Part shown: positions 1-8,399 of the stretch, piece by piece
Position numbering within the stretch: the stretch's first letter is position 1
Layout of the letters: each line of letters begins with the position of its first letter
Assembly (NCBI GenBank): GCA_963677355.2
Contig: CAXXXQ010000002.1
Location: forward strand, 620,001-684,000
Reading direction: 5' to 3'
Length of the DNA stretch: 64,000 bases
From: Thiomicrorhabdus sp963677355
Lineage (GTDB): Bacteria > Pseudomonadota > Gammaproteobacteria > Thiomicrospirales > Thiomicrospiraceae
The notes under the pieces: generated by a model
The model's database searches: none
What the model was told of the DNA's origin: nothing
The model's input: the letters and a program-made list of their open reading frames with translations, nothing else
Position numbers and translations under genes: made by a program

Positions 1-1435
1 TGGTGCCGAAACCGACTTGGATTTGGGTCACTATGAACGTTTCGTTCAGCGTCATTTCACTAAACGCAATAGTTTCTCTACCGGTCAGGTATATGAAACG
101 GTTATCCGTAATGAACGTCGCGGGGATTACCTTGGCGGAACGGTTCAGGTCATTCCGCATGTTACGGACGAGATCAAGAACAGAATCAAAAGCGCTGCAG
201 CCGGTTCGGATGTCGCTCTTGTTGAGGTCGGTGGAACGGTCGGTGATATTGAATCCTTACCGTTTCTGGAAGCGATTCGTCAGTTGAGCTTGGAAGTAGG
301 GCGTGACCGTTCGCTTTTTATGCACCTGACCTTATTGCCATATATTTCTGTAGCCGGTGAAGTGAAAACCAAACCGACTCAGCACTCGGTAAAAGAGTTA
401 CGTTCTATCGGTATACAGCCGGATATTCTGATTTGCCGCTCAGAGATGGCGCTGGAATCCAGTGAGAAACGTAAAATCGCACTATTTACCAACGTTGAAG
501 AGAAGGCGGTAATCAGCTCCTTGGATGCAAAAACCATCTATCAAGTGCCTCGGATGTTGCATGAGCAAGGTTTGGATGATTTAGTCGTCAAACGTCTTGG
601 TATTGATGCGAAACCGGCCGATTTAAGCGATTGGGATGCAGTAGTCAGTGCTCAGTTGAATCCTGAACGTACTGTAGAGATCGCGATGGTCGGTAAGTAT
701 GTCGACCTGACTGAAGCATACAAGTCATTGATTGAAGCGCTTATCCATGCCGGTATTCATACCAAAACTCGTGTAAACATTGATTATATTGATTCTGAGT
801 CTCTGGAAACGGACGGTATCGATGTATTGAAATCAAAAGATGCGATTTTAGTACCGGGTGGTTTTGGTGAACGCGGTGTTGAAGGCAAAATTTTAGCGAT
901 TCAATATGCTCGTGAAAATAAGGTTCCTTATTTAGGCATTTGCCTAGGTATGCAAATGGCTGTGGTTGAATATGCCCGCCATGTAGCCGGTATCAAAGAT
1001 GCGCACAGTAGCGAACTTGATCCGAATACACCTAATCCGGTTGTCGCTCTAATTACCGAGTGGACCGATGAGAATGGTAATAAGGTTGAGCGTACCGAAG
1101 ATACCGATTTAGGCGGAACAATGCGCCTTGGAGCACAAAATTGTGTATTGCAATCGGGATCAAAGTTACGCGAAATTTACGGTTCGGATGTCATTAGTGA
1201 GCGTCACCGTCATCGTTATGAAGTCAACGACGGCTATGTGGCTAAGTTGGAACAAGCCGGTTTGGTGATTTCAGGACGCTCCGAAGACGGCAGTCTGGTC
1301 GAGACTGTTGAGATTAAAGAGCACCCTTGGTTTGTCGCTTGTCAGTTCCATCCTGAATTTACATCGACACCTCGTAACGGTCATAAATTATTCAGCGCTT
1401 TTGTTGAAGCGGCTAACCAATATAAGAATTCATAA
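1..1435 (+). CDS. pyrG: CTP synthase, 5'-truncated by the window edge
   Basis: Makes CTP from UTP, ATP and glutamine in the cytoplasm, the last step of pyrimidine nucleotide synthesis. The reading frame is open from base 2, so about 65-70 N-terminal residues (part of the synthetase P-loop domain) lie outside. The visible part holds the rest of the amidoligase domain and the C-terminal class I glutamine amidotransferase. The nucleophile cysteine sits in GICLGMQ (codon 941-943) and the His-Glu pair in CQFHPEF (codon near 1349). A gap of only 17 bases precedes kdsA, so the two are probably cotranscribed, the usual pyrG-kdsA-eno order of Gammaproteobacteria. Nothing looks broken. Confidence 0.97.
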   Translation, partial: GAETDLDLGHYERFVQRHFTKRNSFSTGQVYETVIRNERRGDYLGGTVQVIPHVTDEIKNRIKSAAAGSDVALVEVGGTVGDIESLPFLEAIRQLSLEVGRDRSLFMHLTLLPYISVAGEVKTKPTQHSVKELRSIGIQPDILICRSEMALESSEKRKIALFTNVEEKAVISSLDAKTIYQVPRMLHEQGLDDLVVKRLGIDAKPADLSDWDAVVSAQLNPERTVEIAMVGKYVDLTEAYKSLIEALIHAGIHTKTRVNIDYIDSESLETDGIDVLKSKDAILVPGGFGERGVEGKILAIQYARENKVPYLGICLGMQMAVVEYARHVAGIKDAHSSELDPNTPNPVVALITEWTDENGNKVERTEDTDLGGTMRLGAQNCVLQSGSKLREIYGSDVISERHRHRYEVNDGYVAKLEQAGLVISGRSEDGSLVETVEIKEHPWFVACQFHPEFTSTPRNGHKLFSAFVEAANQYKNS

Positions 1436-1452
1436 GGGAAAGGTAAGATTAG

Positions 1453-2289
1453 ATGAAATTATGTGGCTTTGATGTCGGAATTGATCAACCTTTTTTCCTG
1501 ATTGCCGGTCCTTGTGTAATCGAATCTGAGCAGCTTGCACTTGATACGGCTGGTCAGTTAAAAGAGATGACTGATGCTTTAGGTATCCCATTTATTTATA
1601 AATCATCGTATGATAAGGCTAACCGTTCATCAACCAAGAGCTTTCGCGGTTTAGGGATTGAAACCGGTTTGGCAATTCTGCAAAAGGTTAAAGATGAGAT
1701 TGGGGTGCCGGTTTTGACCGATGTGCACGAAGATACGCCTTTGGAAGAGGTTGCATCTGTTGTCGATGTGATGCAGACGCCAGCGTTTTTGGTTCGTCAG
1801 ACCAATTTTATCCAAAACGTTTGTCGACAGGGGATTCCGGTCAATATTAAAAAAGGCCAGTTTCAGGCACCTTGGGATATGGATCAAGTAGTGGCGAAGG
1901 CACGTGAAGTTGGAAACGAGAATATCATGGTGTGCGATAGAGGAACTTCTTTCGGCTACAACACGCTGGTTTCGGATATGCGCGGTTTAGCTTCAATGCG
2001 TTCTACACAGTGTCCGGTTGTATTCGATGCGACACACTCTGTACAGCAGCCGGGCGGACAGGGTACCACGTCAGGTGGGCAGCGCGAAATGGTTCCAGTT
2101 TTGGCTCGAGCGGCGATGGCTGCCGGTATTTCAGGACTATTTATGGAAACGCACCCCGATCCTGCTAACGCCTTGAGTGACGGGCCAAACATGTGGCCGT
2201 TAGGAAATTTGCAGCCCTTGTTAGAAACGCTTAAAGCGATTGACGATACCGTTAAGTCGCAAGGTTTTATTGAAAACACTTTGCTATAG
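1453..2289 (+). CDS. kdsA: 3-deoxy-8-phosphooctulonate synthase (KDO-8-P synthase)
   Basis: Condenses phosphoenolpyruvate with arabinose 5-phosphate to KDO 8-phosphate, the committed step to the inner-core sugar of lipopolysaccharide, so the organism has a Gram-negative outer membrane. The 278-residue product has the family's usual length. It shows the N-terminal IAGPCVIES signature, the KSSYDKANR segment, the NIKKGQF phosphate-binding stretch and the DATHSVQQPGG motif. The ATG start follows AAGGTAAGATTAG. It lies between pyrG and eno; enolase supplies its substrate PEP, so the grouping makes metabolic sense. Confidence 0.97.
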   Translation: MKLCGFDVGIDQPFFLIAGPCVIESEQLALDTAGQLKEMTDALGIPFIYKSSYDKANRSSTKSFRGLGIETGLAILQKVKDEIGVPVLTDVHEDTPLEEVASVVDVMQTPAFLVRQTNFIQNVCRQGIPVNIKKGQFQAPWDMDQVVAKAREVGNENIMVCDRGTSFGYNTLVSDMRGLASMRSTQCPVVFDATHSVQQPGGQGTTSGGQREMVPVLARAAMAAGISGLFMETHPDPANALSDGPNMWPLGNLQPLLETLKAIDDTVKSQGFIENTLL

Positions 2290-2383
2290 ATTGCCTTATA
2301 AATCAATCAATTGTCATTTATTGGTCATATACAGTCTATAGAATTATTGCCGAATTAAAAATTGAAAAGAAGTAGGAAAAAAA

Positions 2384-3664
2384 ATGTCATTAATTAAAGA
2401 TATTAAAGCTCGTCAGGTCATTGACTCGCGTGGTAATCCAACGGTCGAAGCAGATGTAACTCTGGAAGACGGTTCATTTGGTCGTGGTATCTCTCCTTCA
2501 GGTGCTTCAACAGGTTCTCGAGAAGCGATTGAATTGCGTGACGGTGATAAGTCTAAGTTTGGTGGCAAAGGTGTGTTAACTGCGGTTAACAACATTAATA
2601 CTGAAATTAAAGATGCGTTGATCGGTATGGATGCAACGGATCAAGCTGCGATTGATCACAAAATGATCGATTTGGACGGTACTCATAACAAAGCTCGTTT
2701 GGGTGCAAATGCTATCTTGGCGGTTTCTATTGCAACAGCTCAGGCGGCAGCTAAGTCAAAAGGGCTACCTCTATACGCTTATCTGAAAACCGATACATAC
2801 AAAATGCCGGTACCAATGATGAACATCATCAACGGTGGTGAGCACGCTGATAACTCGGTTGATTTTCAAGAATTCATGATTATGCCGGTTGGTGCTCCAA
2901 CTATGTCTGAAGCAATTCGTTACGGTGCGGAAGTATTCCACGCATTGAAAAAAGTACTGCATGATAAAGGTTACAACACTGCTGTGGGTGACGAAGGTGG
3001 TTTTGCTCCAGATCTTAAGTCTAACGAAGAAGCATTAACGGTTATTCTTGAAGCAATCGAAGCGGCTGGTTATAAAGCGGGTGAAGATATCATGATTGCT
3101 ATGGACGCGGCATCTTCTGAGCTATATAGCGATGGTAAATACACGCTTGGTTCTGAGAATAAAGTACTTACTTCAGAAGAAATGGTTGACCTGCTTTCTA
3201 GCTGGGTTGATCAGTACCCAATCATCTCTATTGAAGATGGGTTGGATGAGTCTGATTGGGACGGTTTCAAATACCAAACTGAAAAAGATGGCAAGCGCCT
3301 ACAGATTGTTGGTGATGACCTGTTTGTTACTAACCCTAAAATTCTTGCAGAAGGGATTGAGAAAGGCATCGCTAACTCTATTCTGATTAAAATCAACCAG
3401 ATTGGTACTTTAACTGAAACTTTTGAAGCGATTGCCATGGCTAAGAAAGCGGGTTACACAGCAGTTGTTTCTCACCGTTCCGGTGAAACTGAAGACACTG
3501 TTATTGCAGATATCGCGGTGGCAACAGGTTGTGGTCAGATTAAAACTGGTTCTTTGAGCCGTACAGACCGTATCGCTAAATACAATCAGTTGATTCGTAT
3601 CGAAGAAGAACTAGGCGCGGAAGCGGTTTACCCTGGTAAAGATGCATTCTACAACTTGAAGTAA
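2384..3664 (+). CDS. eno: enolase
   Basis: Interconverts 2-phosphoglycerate and phosphoenolpyruvate; in Gammaproteobacteria it is also often a degradosome subunit. The 426-residue product is full length. It carries SGASTGSREAIELRD near the N-terminus, the metal-binding acidic residues in the barrel (SIEDGLDESDW, VGDDLFVTN) and the C-terminal signature ILIKINQIGTLTE with the catalytic lysine, followed by SHRSGETED. A clear Shine-Dalgarno (GAAGTAGG) precedes the ATG. The 94-base gap after kdsA is A+T-rich and could hold its own promoter, which would suit a highly expressed glycolytic gene. Confidence 0.98.
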   Translation: MSLIKDIKARQVIDSRGNPTVEADVTLEDGSFGRGISPSGASTGSREAIELRDGDKSKFGGKGVLTAVNNINTEIKDALIGMDATDQAAIDHKMIDLDGTHNKARLGANAILAVSIATAQAAAKSKGLPLYAYLKTDTYKMPVPMMNIINGGEHADNSVDFQEFMIMPVGAPTMSEAIRYGAEVFHALKKVLHDKGYNTAVGDEGGFAPDLKSNEEALTVILEAIEAAGYKAGEDIMIAMDAASSELYSDGKYTLGSENKVLTSEEMVDLLSSWVDQYPIISIEDGLDESDWDGFKYQTEKDGKRLQIVGDDLFVTNPKILAEGIEKGIANSILIKINQIGTLTETFEAIAMAKKAGYTAVVSHRSGETEDTVIADIAVATGCGQIKTGSLSRTDRIAKYNQLIRIEEELGAEAVYPGKDAFYNLK

Positions 3665-3700
3665 TTCAAGTCGGTCAGTAATAAGTCAGTCGGTACTAAT

Positions 3701-4039
3701 GTGAAAAAAATCTATCTCGCATTAGCTGTTTTGATTTTCGTACTACAAGCTCGTCTGCTGTCCTCCGAAGGAGGGCTCGGCGAGCTTTTTGCGTTAAAAG
3801 AGCAGTTGGCTGAACAGGACGCTTTTTTAGAAGAACAGCGTTTGATTAATGCCAAGCTGGCCGAAGAAGTCAAAAATCTGCAATCCGATCCTGCTACGAT
3901 TGAGACTCTGGCTCGACAAACGCTTGGCATGGTCAAAAAAGACGAAGTCTTTATCAAGGTAATCGAACTTAAGCCGGAGCATGAAGAGATTATCGAGATG
4001 GAAGATGCGCAACAGCCAGCTTCCAAAACAGCAGAATAA
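3701..4039 (+). CDS. ftsB: cell division protein FtsB
   Basis: Small bitopic divisome protein that forms a coiled-coil complex with FtsL and FtsQ at the septum. The 112-residue product has one N-terminal membrane segment (about residues 3-20), then a heptad-rich stretch (about 28-65) and the family pattern ETLARQTLGMVKKDEVFIKV near residue 70-90. Its place directly after eno is the classic ftsB position. The start is GTG; a stretch just before it (CGGTACTAAT) gives only a weak ribosome site. The acidic tail beyond residue 95 is not conserved in the family as I know it. Confidence 0.9.
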   Translation: MKKIYLALAVLIFVLQARLLSSEGGLGELFALKEQLAEQDAFLEEQRLINAKLAEEVKNLQSDPATIETLARQTLGMVKKDEVFIKVIELKPEHEEIIEMEDAQQPASKTAE

Positions 4040-4046
4040 AAGAGCA

Positions 4047-4088
4047 GCGGGTCAGTGTCAGTTAAGGGGAAGTGACCAGCGGTTTTTT
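4047..4088 (+). terminator. Candidate terminator after ftsB, between convergent genes
   Basis: An imperfect hairpin (GGTCA with TGACC, extended by GC pairs across one mismatch) is followed by six T. It sits in the 54-base gap between the convergent ftsB and Smr genes, where a terminator is expected. Confidence 0.4.
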
Positions 4089-4093
4089 GCTGC

Positions 4094-4654
4094 CTATTGG
4101 GCTTTGAGTAAGATATTAACCGCACCGACACCGCCATCTTTTTCAGGTGTGCTGGTGAAAGCTATTACTTCGGATGTGTCTCTAAGTAATTGGTTTGTTA
4201 GGTTTTTTAAGGCTGGGTGCTCATCGTTCGAATTGTAGCCTTTACCGTGAATGATTCGAATAAAGCGTTGCTGCCGTGCATAGCATAAAGCAATGAACGT
4301 ATCGATTTCCTGTTCTGCTTGTTCGATTGTCATGCCGTGCAAATCGAGTACAGATTCTAAGTGAAAATCTCCCGTCTTCAATCTTGATAATTCCTGCTGG
4401 CGAACACCTTTCTGACTGTAAAAAAGCGTTTCAAAAGCACCAACTTTAGGGTTGTTATCGCTTATCTGTCGGTTAATGCTTTTTGCGTGATAGCTTTGAT
4501 TTAAGATTCGCTGTTTGCGTTTGACGCTTTTTATCAGTTTTTTTCGACTGTCCGCCTGCTTTTGCGGATTGTGCTCAGAAAGTCGATTTTTTTGCTGTAG
4601 CGGGGCGACATCCTGCATAGCTTCAAGAAACAGTGATTTATCTTCTTCTGACAT
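4094..4654 (-). CDS. Smr domain protein (possible DNA endonuclease, SmrA type)
   Basis: The C-terminal half (about residues 95-180) is a Smr (small MutS-related) domain with both family landmarks: LDLHGMT and the IIHGKG motif, plus a GGVGAVNILL end. Stand-alone Smr proteins in Proteobacteria act as structure-specific or nicking endonucleases on nucleic acid. The N-terminal ~95 residues are basic and polar (many Lys, Arg, Gln) with no recognisable fold, typical of the SmrA/YfcN/YdaL group. The gene is convergent with ftsB and divergent from surE, sharing a 52-base A+T-rich gap with TATAAT inside. The exact substrate cannot be read from sequence. Confidence 0.85.
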   Translation of the reverse strand: MSEEDKSLFLEAMQDVAPLQQKNRLSEHNPQKQADSRKKLIKSVKRKQRILNQSYHAKSINRQISDNNPKVGAFETLFYSQKGVRQQELSRLKTGDFHLESVLDLHGMTIEQAEQEIDTFIALCYARQQRFIRIIHGKGYNSNDEHPALKNLTNQLLRDTSEVIAFTSTPEKDGGVGAVNILLKAQ

Positions 4655-4706
4655 GATGGAAACTATATAATTTATCTATTTTTAAAATTGCTGGATATTT
4701 TACACG

Positions 4707-5492
4707 ATGAAAATTCTTCTCTCTAACGATGATGGCTATTTTGCGCCGGGAATTCAAACGGCTTTTAAAACGCTGCGTCAGGAGTGTGAATTTTCCCGTC
4801 TCGATATCATGGCTCCGGAACGGAATCGAAGTGCGGCAAGTAACTCCTTAACGCTACTTGAACCGCTGCGAATCGATTCTCATCCGGCGTTGAGCGACGA
4901 TCCTCGCTGCCATGTTTACAGTGTCAACGGTACGCCAACCGACTGTGTACATTTGGGCATGAACAACGGTTTAGATTACCAACCCGACATTGTGGTCTCA
5001 GGCATTAATGCCGGTGCCAACATGGGCGATGATGTACTCTATTCAGGCACGGTTGCCGCAGCCACCGAAGGCCGTTTTTTGGGTAAACCGTCGGTCGCTA
5101 TCTCTTTGTGTGGTAATCAGCACTTTGAAACGGCTGCTCATGTGTTGGTTCAGTTTCTCAAAGACATTCACTCACTGGCGCTATCGACTGATACGATTAT
5201 TAATATCAATGTGCCTGATATTCCATTAGCTGAATTGAAAGGCATTCGTGTTACCCGGTTGGGTAAACGACATATTTCCGAGCCGGTAGTGAAACAGCGT
5301 GATCCGAGAGGTTTACCGATTTATTGGATCGGTCCGGCGGGTGAAGCGGCCGATGCGGGAGAGGGTACCGACTTTCACGCGGTTGAATCGGGTTATGCAT
5401 CGGTGACCCCATTAAAGATTGATTTGACCCATTATGAAATGATGGAACCGCTCGGTTCTTGGGCACAAAAACATTCTCTCATTGAACGTTAA
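4707..5492 (+). CDS. surE: 5'/3'-nucleotidase SurE
   Basis: Metal-dependent nucleoside-monophosphate phosphatase of the stationary-phase survival locus. The 261-residue protein begins with the SurE metal site (SNDDGYFAPGI, residues 6-16) and continues with NGTPTDCVHLG and YSGTVAAATEG, the remaining active-site loops. Length fits the family (about 250). It is followed after 14 bases by pcm, giving the conserved surE-pcm operon. The start ATG is preceded by TTTACACG with little Shine-Dalgarno character. Confidence 0.96.
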   Translation: MKILLSNDDGYFAPGIQTAFKTLRQECEFSRLDIMAPERNRSAASNSLTLLEPLRIDSHPALSDDPRCHVYSVNGTPTDCVHLGMNNGLDYQPDIVVSGINAGANMGDDVLYSGTVAAATEGRFLGKPSVAISLCGNQHFETAAHVLVQFLKDIHSLALSTDTIININVPDIPLAELKGIRVTRLGKRHISEPVVKQRDPRGLPIYWIGPAGEAADAGEGTDFHAVESGYASVTPLKIDLTHYEMMEPLGSWAQKHSLIER

Positions 5493-5506
5493 GGTCATCA
5501 ATAATC

Positions 5507-6187
5507 GTGATTTATCCGAACGCTGCATTTGAGCAATACCAAGGGGTGGGAATGACGTCCCAGCGCACTCGTAACCGTTTAGTTGAACGTTTGATCGAAA
5601 AGGGGATTAACAACGAAGTAGTTCTGGATGCGATCCGATTAGTACCTCGCCATCTATTTCTTGATGAAGCGCTTGCCTCACGATCTTATGAAGATACCGC
5701 GTTACCGATCGGCTACGGCCAGACTATATCCCAACCCTGGGTGGTAGCAAAAATGACGGCTTGGCTACTCGATACCGATATGCCGATCAATAAAGTTTTG
5801 GAAATAGGTACCGGTTCGGGTTACCAGACGGCTATTTTAGGAGTGCTTGTAAAGCAAGTCTTTAGTGTAGAACGTATTCAGCCGCTATCTGAAAAGGCTC
5901 AACAGGTTCTTAGTAAGTTACATCTTCAAAACATTGAATTCAGCTTAAGTGACGGACATTGGGGATGGCCCGGTCAGGCGCCGTTTGACGCCATTATCTC
6001 CGCGGCTTCTCCATCCGAATTGCCGATGGAATTGATCAATCAGCTTAAGATCGGAGGACGGCTAGTCATGCCAATCGGTGAAGAGCGCCAGCTGCTTTAC
6101 GGTTTTGTCAAAACCGCAACAGGAGTAGAGGAAACTTGTTTGGGAGAAGTTATGTTTGTACCGATGAAGCAAGGGATTGAAGCGTGA
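5507..6187 (+). CDS. pcm: protein-L-isoaspartate O-methyltransferase
   Basis: Uses S-adenosylmethionine to methylate isoaspartyl residues in aged proteins so that they can be repaired. Motif I of the methyltransferase fold is VLEIGTGSGYQTAIL (about residues 103-117); the upstream ALPIGYGQTISQPWVVA block is a family signature. Two starts are possible: GTG at 5507 (226 residues), or ATG at 5552, preceded by AAGGGGTGG and giving the common MTSQRTRNRL start. The longer form is kept because the GVGMTSQR stretch is conserved before that Met in related bacteria. Its stop overlaps the next start in GTGA. Confidence 0.94.
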   Translation: MIYPNAAFEQYQGVGMTSQRTRNRLVERLIEKGINNEVVLDAIRLVPRHLFLDEALASRSYEDTALPIGYGQTISQPWVVAKMTAWLLDTDMPINKVLEIGTGSGYQTAILGVLVKQVFSVERIQPLSEKAQQVLSKLHLQNIEFSLSDGHWGWPGQAPFDAIISAASPSELPMELINQLKIGGRLVMPIGEERQLLYGFVKTATGVEETCLGEVMFVPMKQGIEA

Positions 6188-6771
6188 AGATTTTTACCCC
6201 TTTGTATGATAAAGCTCTACAGTGGTCTCAGCATAAATATGCGCCGCGTTATTTATGCGGTTTAAGTTTTGCCGAGTCCTCTTTTTTTCCGATCCCGCCG
6301 GATGTTATGTTAATGCCGATGAGTTTGGCCAAACCTGAAAAGGCAATTTATTTTGCTTGGCTAACCACACTGTTTTCTATATTAGGCGGTATCTTAGGGT
6401 ATTTGATCGGTTATCTGGCAATGGATTTATTAATGCCGACAATAGAAGCACTCGGTTACCAAGCTAAAGTGGAGCAGGTCAAAAACTGGTTTATTGAATA
6501 CGGTGTCTGGATTGTTTTTGTGGCGGGATTTAGCCCGATTCCGTACAAACTTTTCACCATTACGGCAGGAGCCAGTGCAATGGCATTTCTGCCTTTTATC
6601 ATTGCTTCTTTTATTGGCCGCGGTGCCCGTTTTTTCTTGGTTGCGGCCTTAATGAAATGGGGCGGAGCCAAGATCGAACCGCAGATACGCAAGTGGGTTG
6701 ATTGGCTAGGTTGGATTTTTGTGTCATTAATAGTTGCTTATATTGTCTATAAAATGGTAAGTTCTCAATAA
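6184..6771 (+). CDS. YqaA/DedA-family membrane protein
   Basis: A 195-residue inner-membrane protein of the VTT/SNARE-associated (DedA-like, COG1238 YqaA) family. Visible features are the N-terminal ESSFFPIPPDVML loop, two re-entrant or membrane segments around residues 55-80, the FSPIPYKLFTITAGA motif near 120-135 and hydrophobic helices to the C-terminus. DedA relatives are linked to phospholipid flipping and membrane homeostasis; the role of the YqaA branch is unclear. Start GTG overlaps the pcm stop (GTGA), so it is translationally coupled. The same gene occupies this slot (surE-pcm-yqaA-nlpD) in pseudomonads. Confidence 0.87.
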   Translation: MKIFTPLYDKALQWSQHKYAPRYLCGLSFAESSFFPIPPDVMLMPMSLAKPEKAIYFAWLTTLFSILGGILGYLIGYLAMDLLMPTIEALGYQAKVEQVKNWFIEYGVWIVFVAGFSPIPYKLFTITAGASAMAFLPFIIASFIGRGARFFLVAALMKWGGAKIEPQIRKWVDWLGWIFVSLIVAYIVYKMVSSQ

Positions 6772-6798
6772 CAATTAACAATCCTATTTAATATCTCT

Positions 6799-7653
6799 AT
6801 GCGACTCGTACAGTTTAGACAAATCATTCTCTTTCATTCCCTGTTAGTTGCCGTAGCAGTAATGAGCGGATGCTCTTCCCAATTAAAATACGACCCACGA
6901 GACGGACGGGAAAAAGTCGATAATCGCACGACTTCTGCAAAGAGCTCCCAATCGGGCGGGTCATGCCGATCTCCCTACGTTGTTAAATCCGGCGATACAC
7001 TGAGTGGCATCGCTTATCAATGTGATTTGAATATGGCGGATATCGCTAAACACAACGATCTGTTGCCACCCTATATTATTTATGTCAATCAAGAGTTGGA
7101 TCTACCACATAAGGATGAAACTCAGACGGTAAAAAAACAGCCTAAGCAGCCAGTTGCGGCTAAACCTGTCAAAACGACCGACACCTCAACAATTAAGAAA
7201 ACCGTTAAAGAACAGAAGACTGATCAAACCACGGCAAAAGCGATTGTTCGTGAAGCTAAGAGCCCGAAAACAACTAAGACATCAAATAAATGGCAATGGC
7301 CGATGCATAAGGGGTTGGCTTATAAATATCGTCGTGATAAAGCCGGCTTGTCGGTTTTGGAGATTTATGGCGTTCCCGGGCAGAAAGTCAGATCGGTTGC
7401 TCCGGGTAAAGTGGTCTATTCCGGTAATGGTATTGCCAACTATGGTTGGATGTTAGTTATCAAACATGATAATGATTACATGTCGATCTATGCGCACAAC
7501 AGCGCTTTATTAGTGCAAGAGGGCGACTCGGTCAACGGTGGTCAAGAGATCGCTTTGTTAGGTGCGACAGGTAGTACCGATCGCCCCAAGCTTTATTTAG
7601 AAGCCCGTTATCAAGGGCGAAAGATCGATATTAAGAAAAAACTGAAACGATAA
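6799..7653 (+). CDS. nlpD: NlpD-type murein hydrolase activator lipoprotein (LysM + degenerate M23)
   Basis: Outer-membrane lipoprotein that in E. coli switches on the amidase AmiC at the septum. It has a signal peptide ending in a lipobox (VMSGC, Cys about residue 26), a LysM domain (YVVKSGDTLSGIAYQCDLN, about 60-105), a Lys/Thr-rich linker (105-165) and a LytM/M23 domain to the end. The zinc ligands of true M23 peptidases are missing: the HxH position reads YLEAR where HFEIR is normal in NlpD, so it should be a non-catalytic activator. Last gene of the surE-pcm-yqaA run; rpoS, which usually follows, is absent. Confidence 0.9.
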   Translation: MRLVQFRQIILFHSLLVAVAVMSGCSSQLKYDPRDGREKVDNRTTSAKSSQSGGSCRSPYVVKSGDTLSGIAYQCDLNMADIAKHNDLLPPYIIYVNQELDLPHKDETQTVKKQPKQPVAAKPVKTTDTSTIKKTVKEQKTDQTTAKAIVREAKSPKTTKTSNKWQWPMHKGLAYKYRRDKAGLSVLEIYGVPGQKVRSVAPGKVVYSGNGIANYGWMLVIKHDNDYMSIYAHNSALLVQEGDSVNGGQEIALLGATGSTDRPKLYLEARYQGRKIDIKKKLKR

Positions 7654-7719
7654 TCCGGCAGTCTTAGAAAAGCGAGTAAACCGTCTGCCAGAACCTGACA
7701 TAGACTCATTATAGACTGA

Positions 7720-8097
7720 TCAATTCTTAGGCATGATTAGAGCCAGTACGACATCTCTATCTTCGGTGGTCAGCACATCATAAGTTCGGCAAGCCGCATC
7801 GTTTGCCATGACTTCAAGCCCCACATCTTTTGACGAGCAATAGGCAAACCATTGCGGATTAGGAAACTGCTGGGTTTCTCCTGTTCCCAAAATTATTACT
7901 TCCGGTTTTTCAGATAACAGCTGATCCATTAAAGCGGCATTCAGTTCTTCAATGGCATGGCATGACCAATCTTTCTGATAAGTTTTCTGAGTAATGTAGA
8001 AGCTGTCGTGAAAGATCAAGTCATTCACCTTCACCTCTCCCGGTTGATAATTTCTGACGGTATAAATATTGGCATCTCTGTGTTCAGTAAACTTCAT
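7720..8097 (-). CDS. Mth938-like domain protein (DUF498)
   Basis: A 125-residue protein of the DUF498/Mth938/NDUFAF3-like family. Typical marks are the ILGTGETQQFP segment and the C-terminal GLEVMANDAACRTYDVL motif. The eukaryotic relative NDUFAF3 is a complex I assembly factor; the bacterial function is not established. It stands alone on the minus strand between nlpD and alaC, occupying the place where rpoS is often found in related genomes. The start ATG has no strong ribosome site upstream. Confidence 0.85.
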   Translation of the reverse strand: MKFTEHRDANIYTVRNYQPGEVKVNDLIFHDSFYITQKTYQKDWSCHAIEELNAALMDQLLSEKPEVIILGTGETQQFPNPQWFAYCSSKDVGLEVMANDAACRTYDVLTTEDRDVVLALIMPKN

Positions 8098-8165
8098 TTC
8101 ACTACCTGTAAATAAGACTTTTGCAGGGGATTATAGCGGATTATGATGAAGTTAATAAAAACACT

Positions 8166-8196
8166 CCCGAATCACATTGAATCGGGCATTTTTTTT
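8166..8196 (+). terminator. Short GC hairpin followed by a T-run in the 302-base gap before alaC
   Basis: CCCGA and TCGGG form a 5-bp stem with an 11-base loop, followed by CA and eight T. No plus-strand gene ends just before it, so it may insulate alaC from read-through or may be chance. The rest of this gap (8098-8399) holds the candidate alaC promoter and a leader of about 100 bases; no other gene was seen. Confidence 0.3.
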
Positions 8197-8266
8197 GTTG
8201 GCAAAAACGTTAGCCGGAAATGCTTTCTAACCCCTTAAAAACAAGCGTTTTACTCATTATTTTCAA

Positions 8267-8294
8267 TTGACGAAAACTCAATATGCTGTATCAT
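8267..8294 (+). promoter_or_regulatory. Candidate sigma-70 promoter for alaC
   Basis: TTGACG (8267-8272) and TATCAT (8289-8294) are separated by 16 bases, each one mismatch from consensus. The implied start near 8301 leaves a leader of about 100 bases before the alaC start codon. Confidence 0.6.
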
Positions 8295-8399
8295 TATCTC
8301 TTTTATTGTTTACCTCTCAGAAGTTGGTTTTTCAAAAGCTCAAATCTCGAGTTTTGATTCCTCCCTGAAACTGAGATTGTGATAGAAGGCATAGGTCCC

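Noticed and set aside
1956..2306. 116-residue minus-strand frame over the end of kdsA
   Set aside because: Antisense shadow of kdsA with no ribosome site and odd composition.
3712..4137. 141-residue minus-strand frame over ftsB
   Set aside because: Antisense shadow of ftsB; the plus-strand protein has a clear family match and the usual neighbours.
6799..7653. Active M23 peptidase
   Set aside because: The zinc ligands are missing, so the NlpD-type activator role is more likely.
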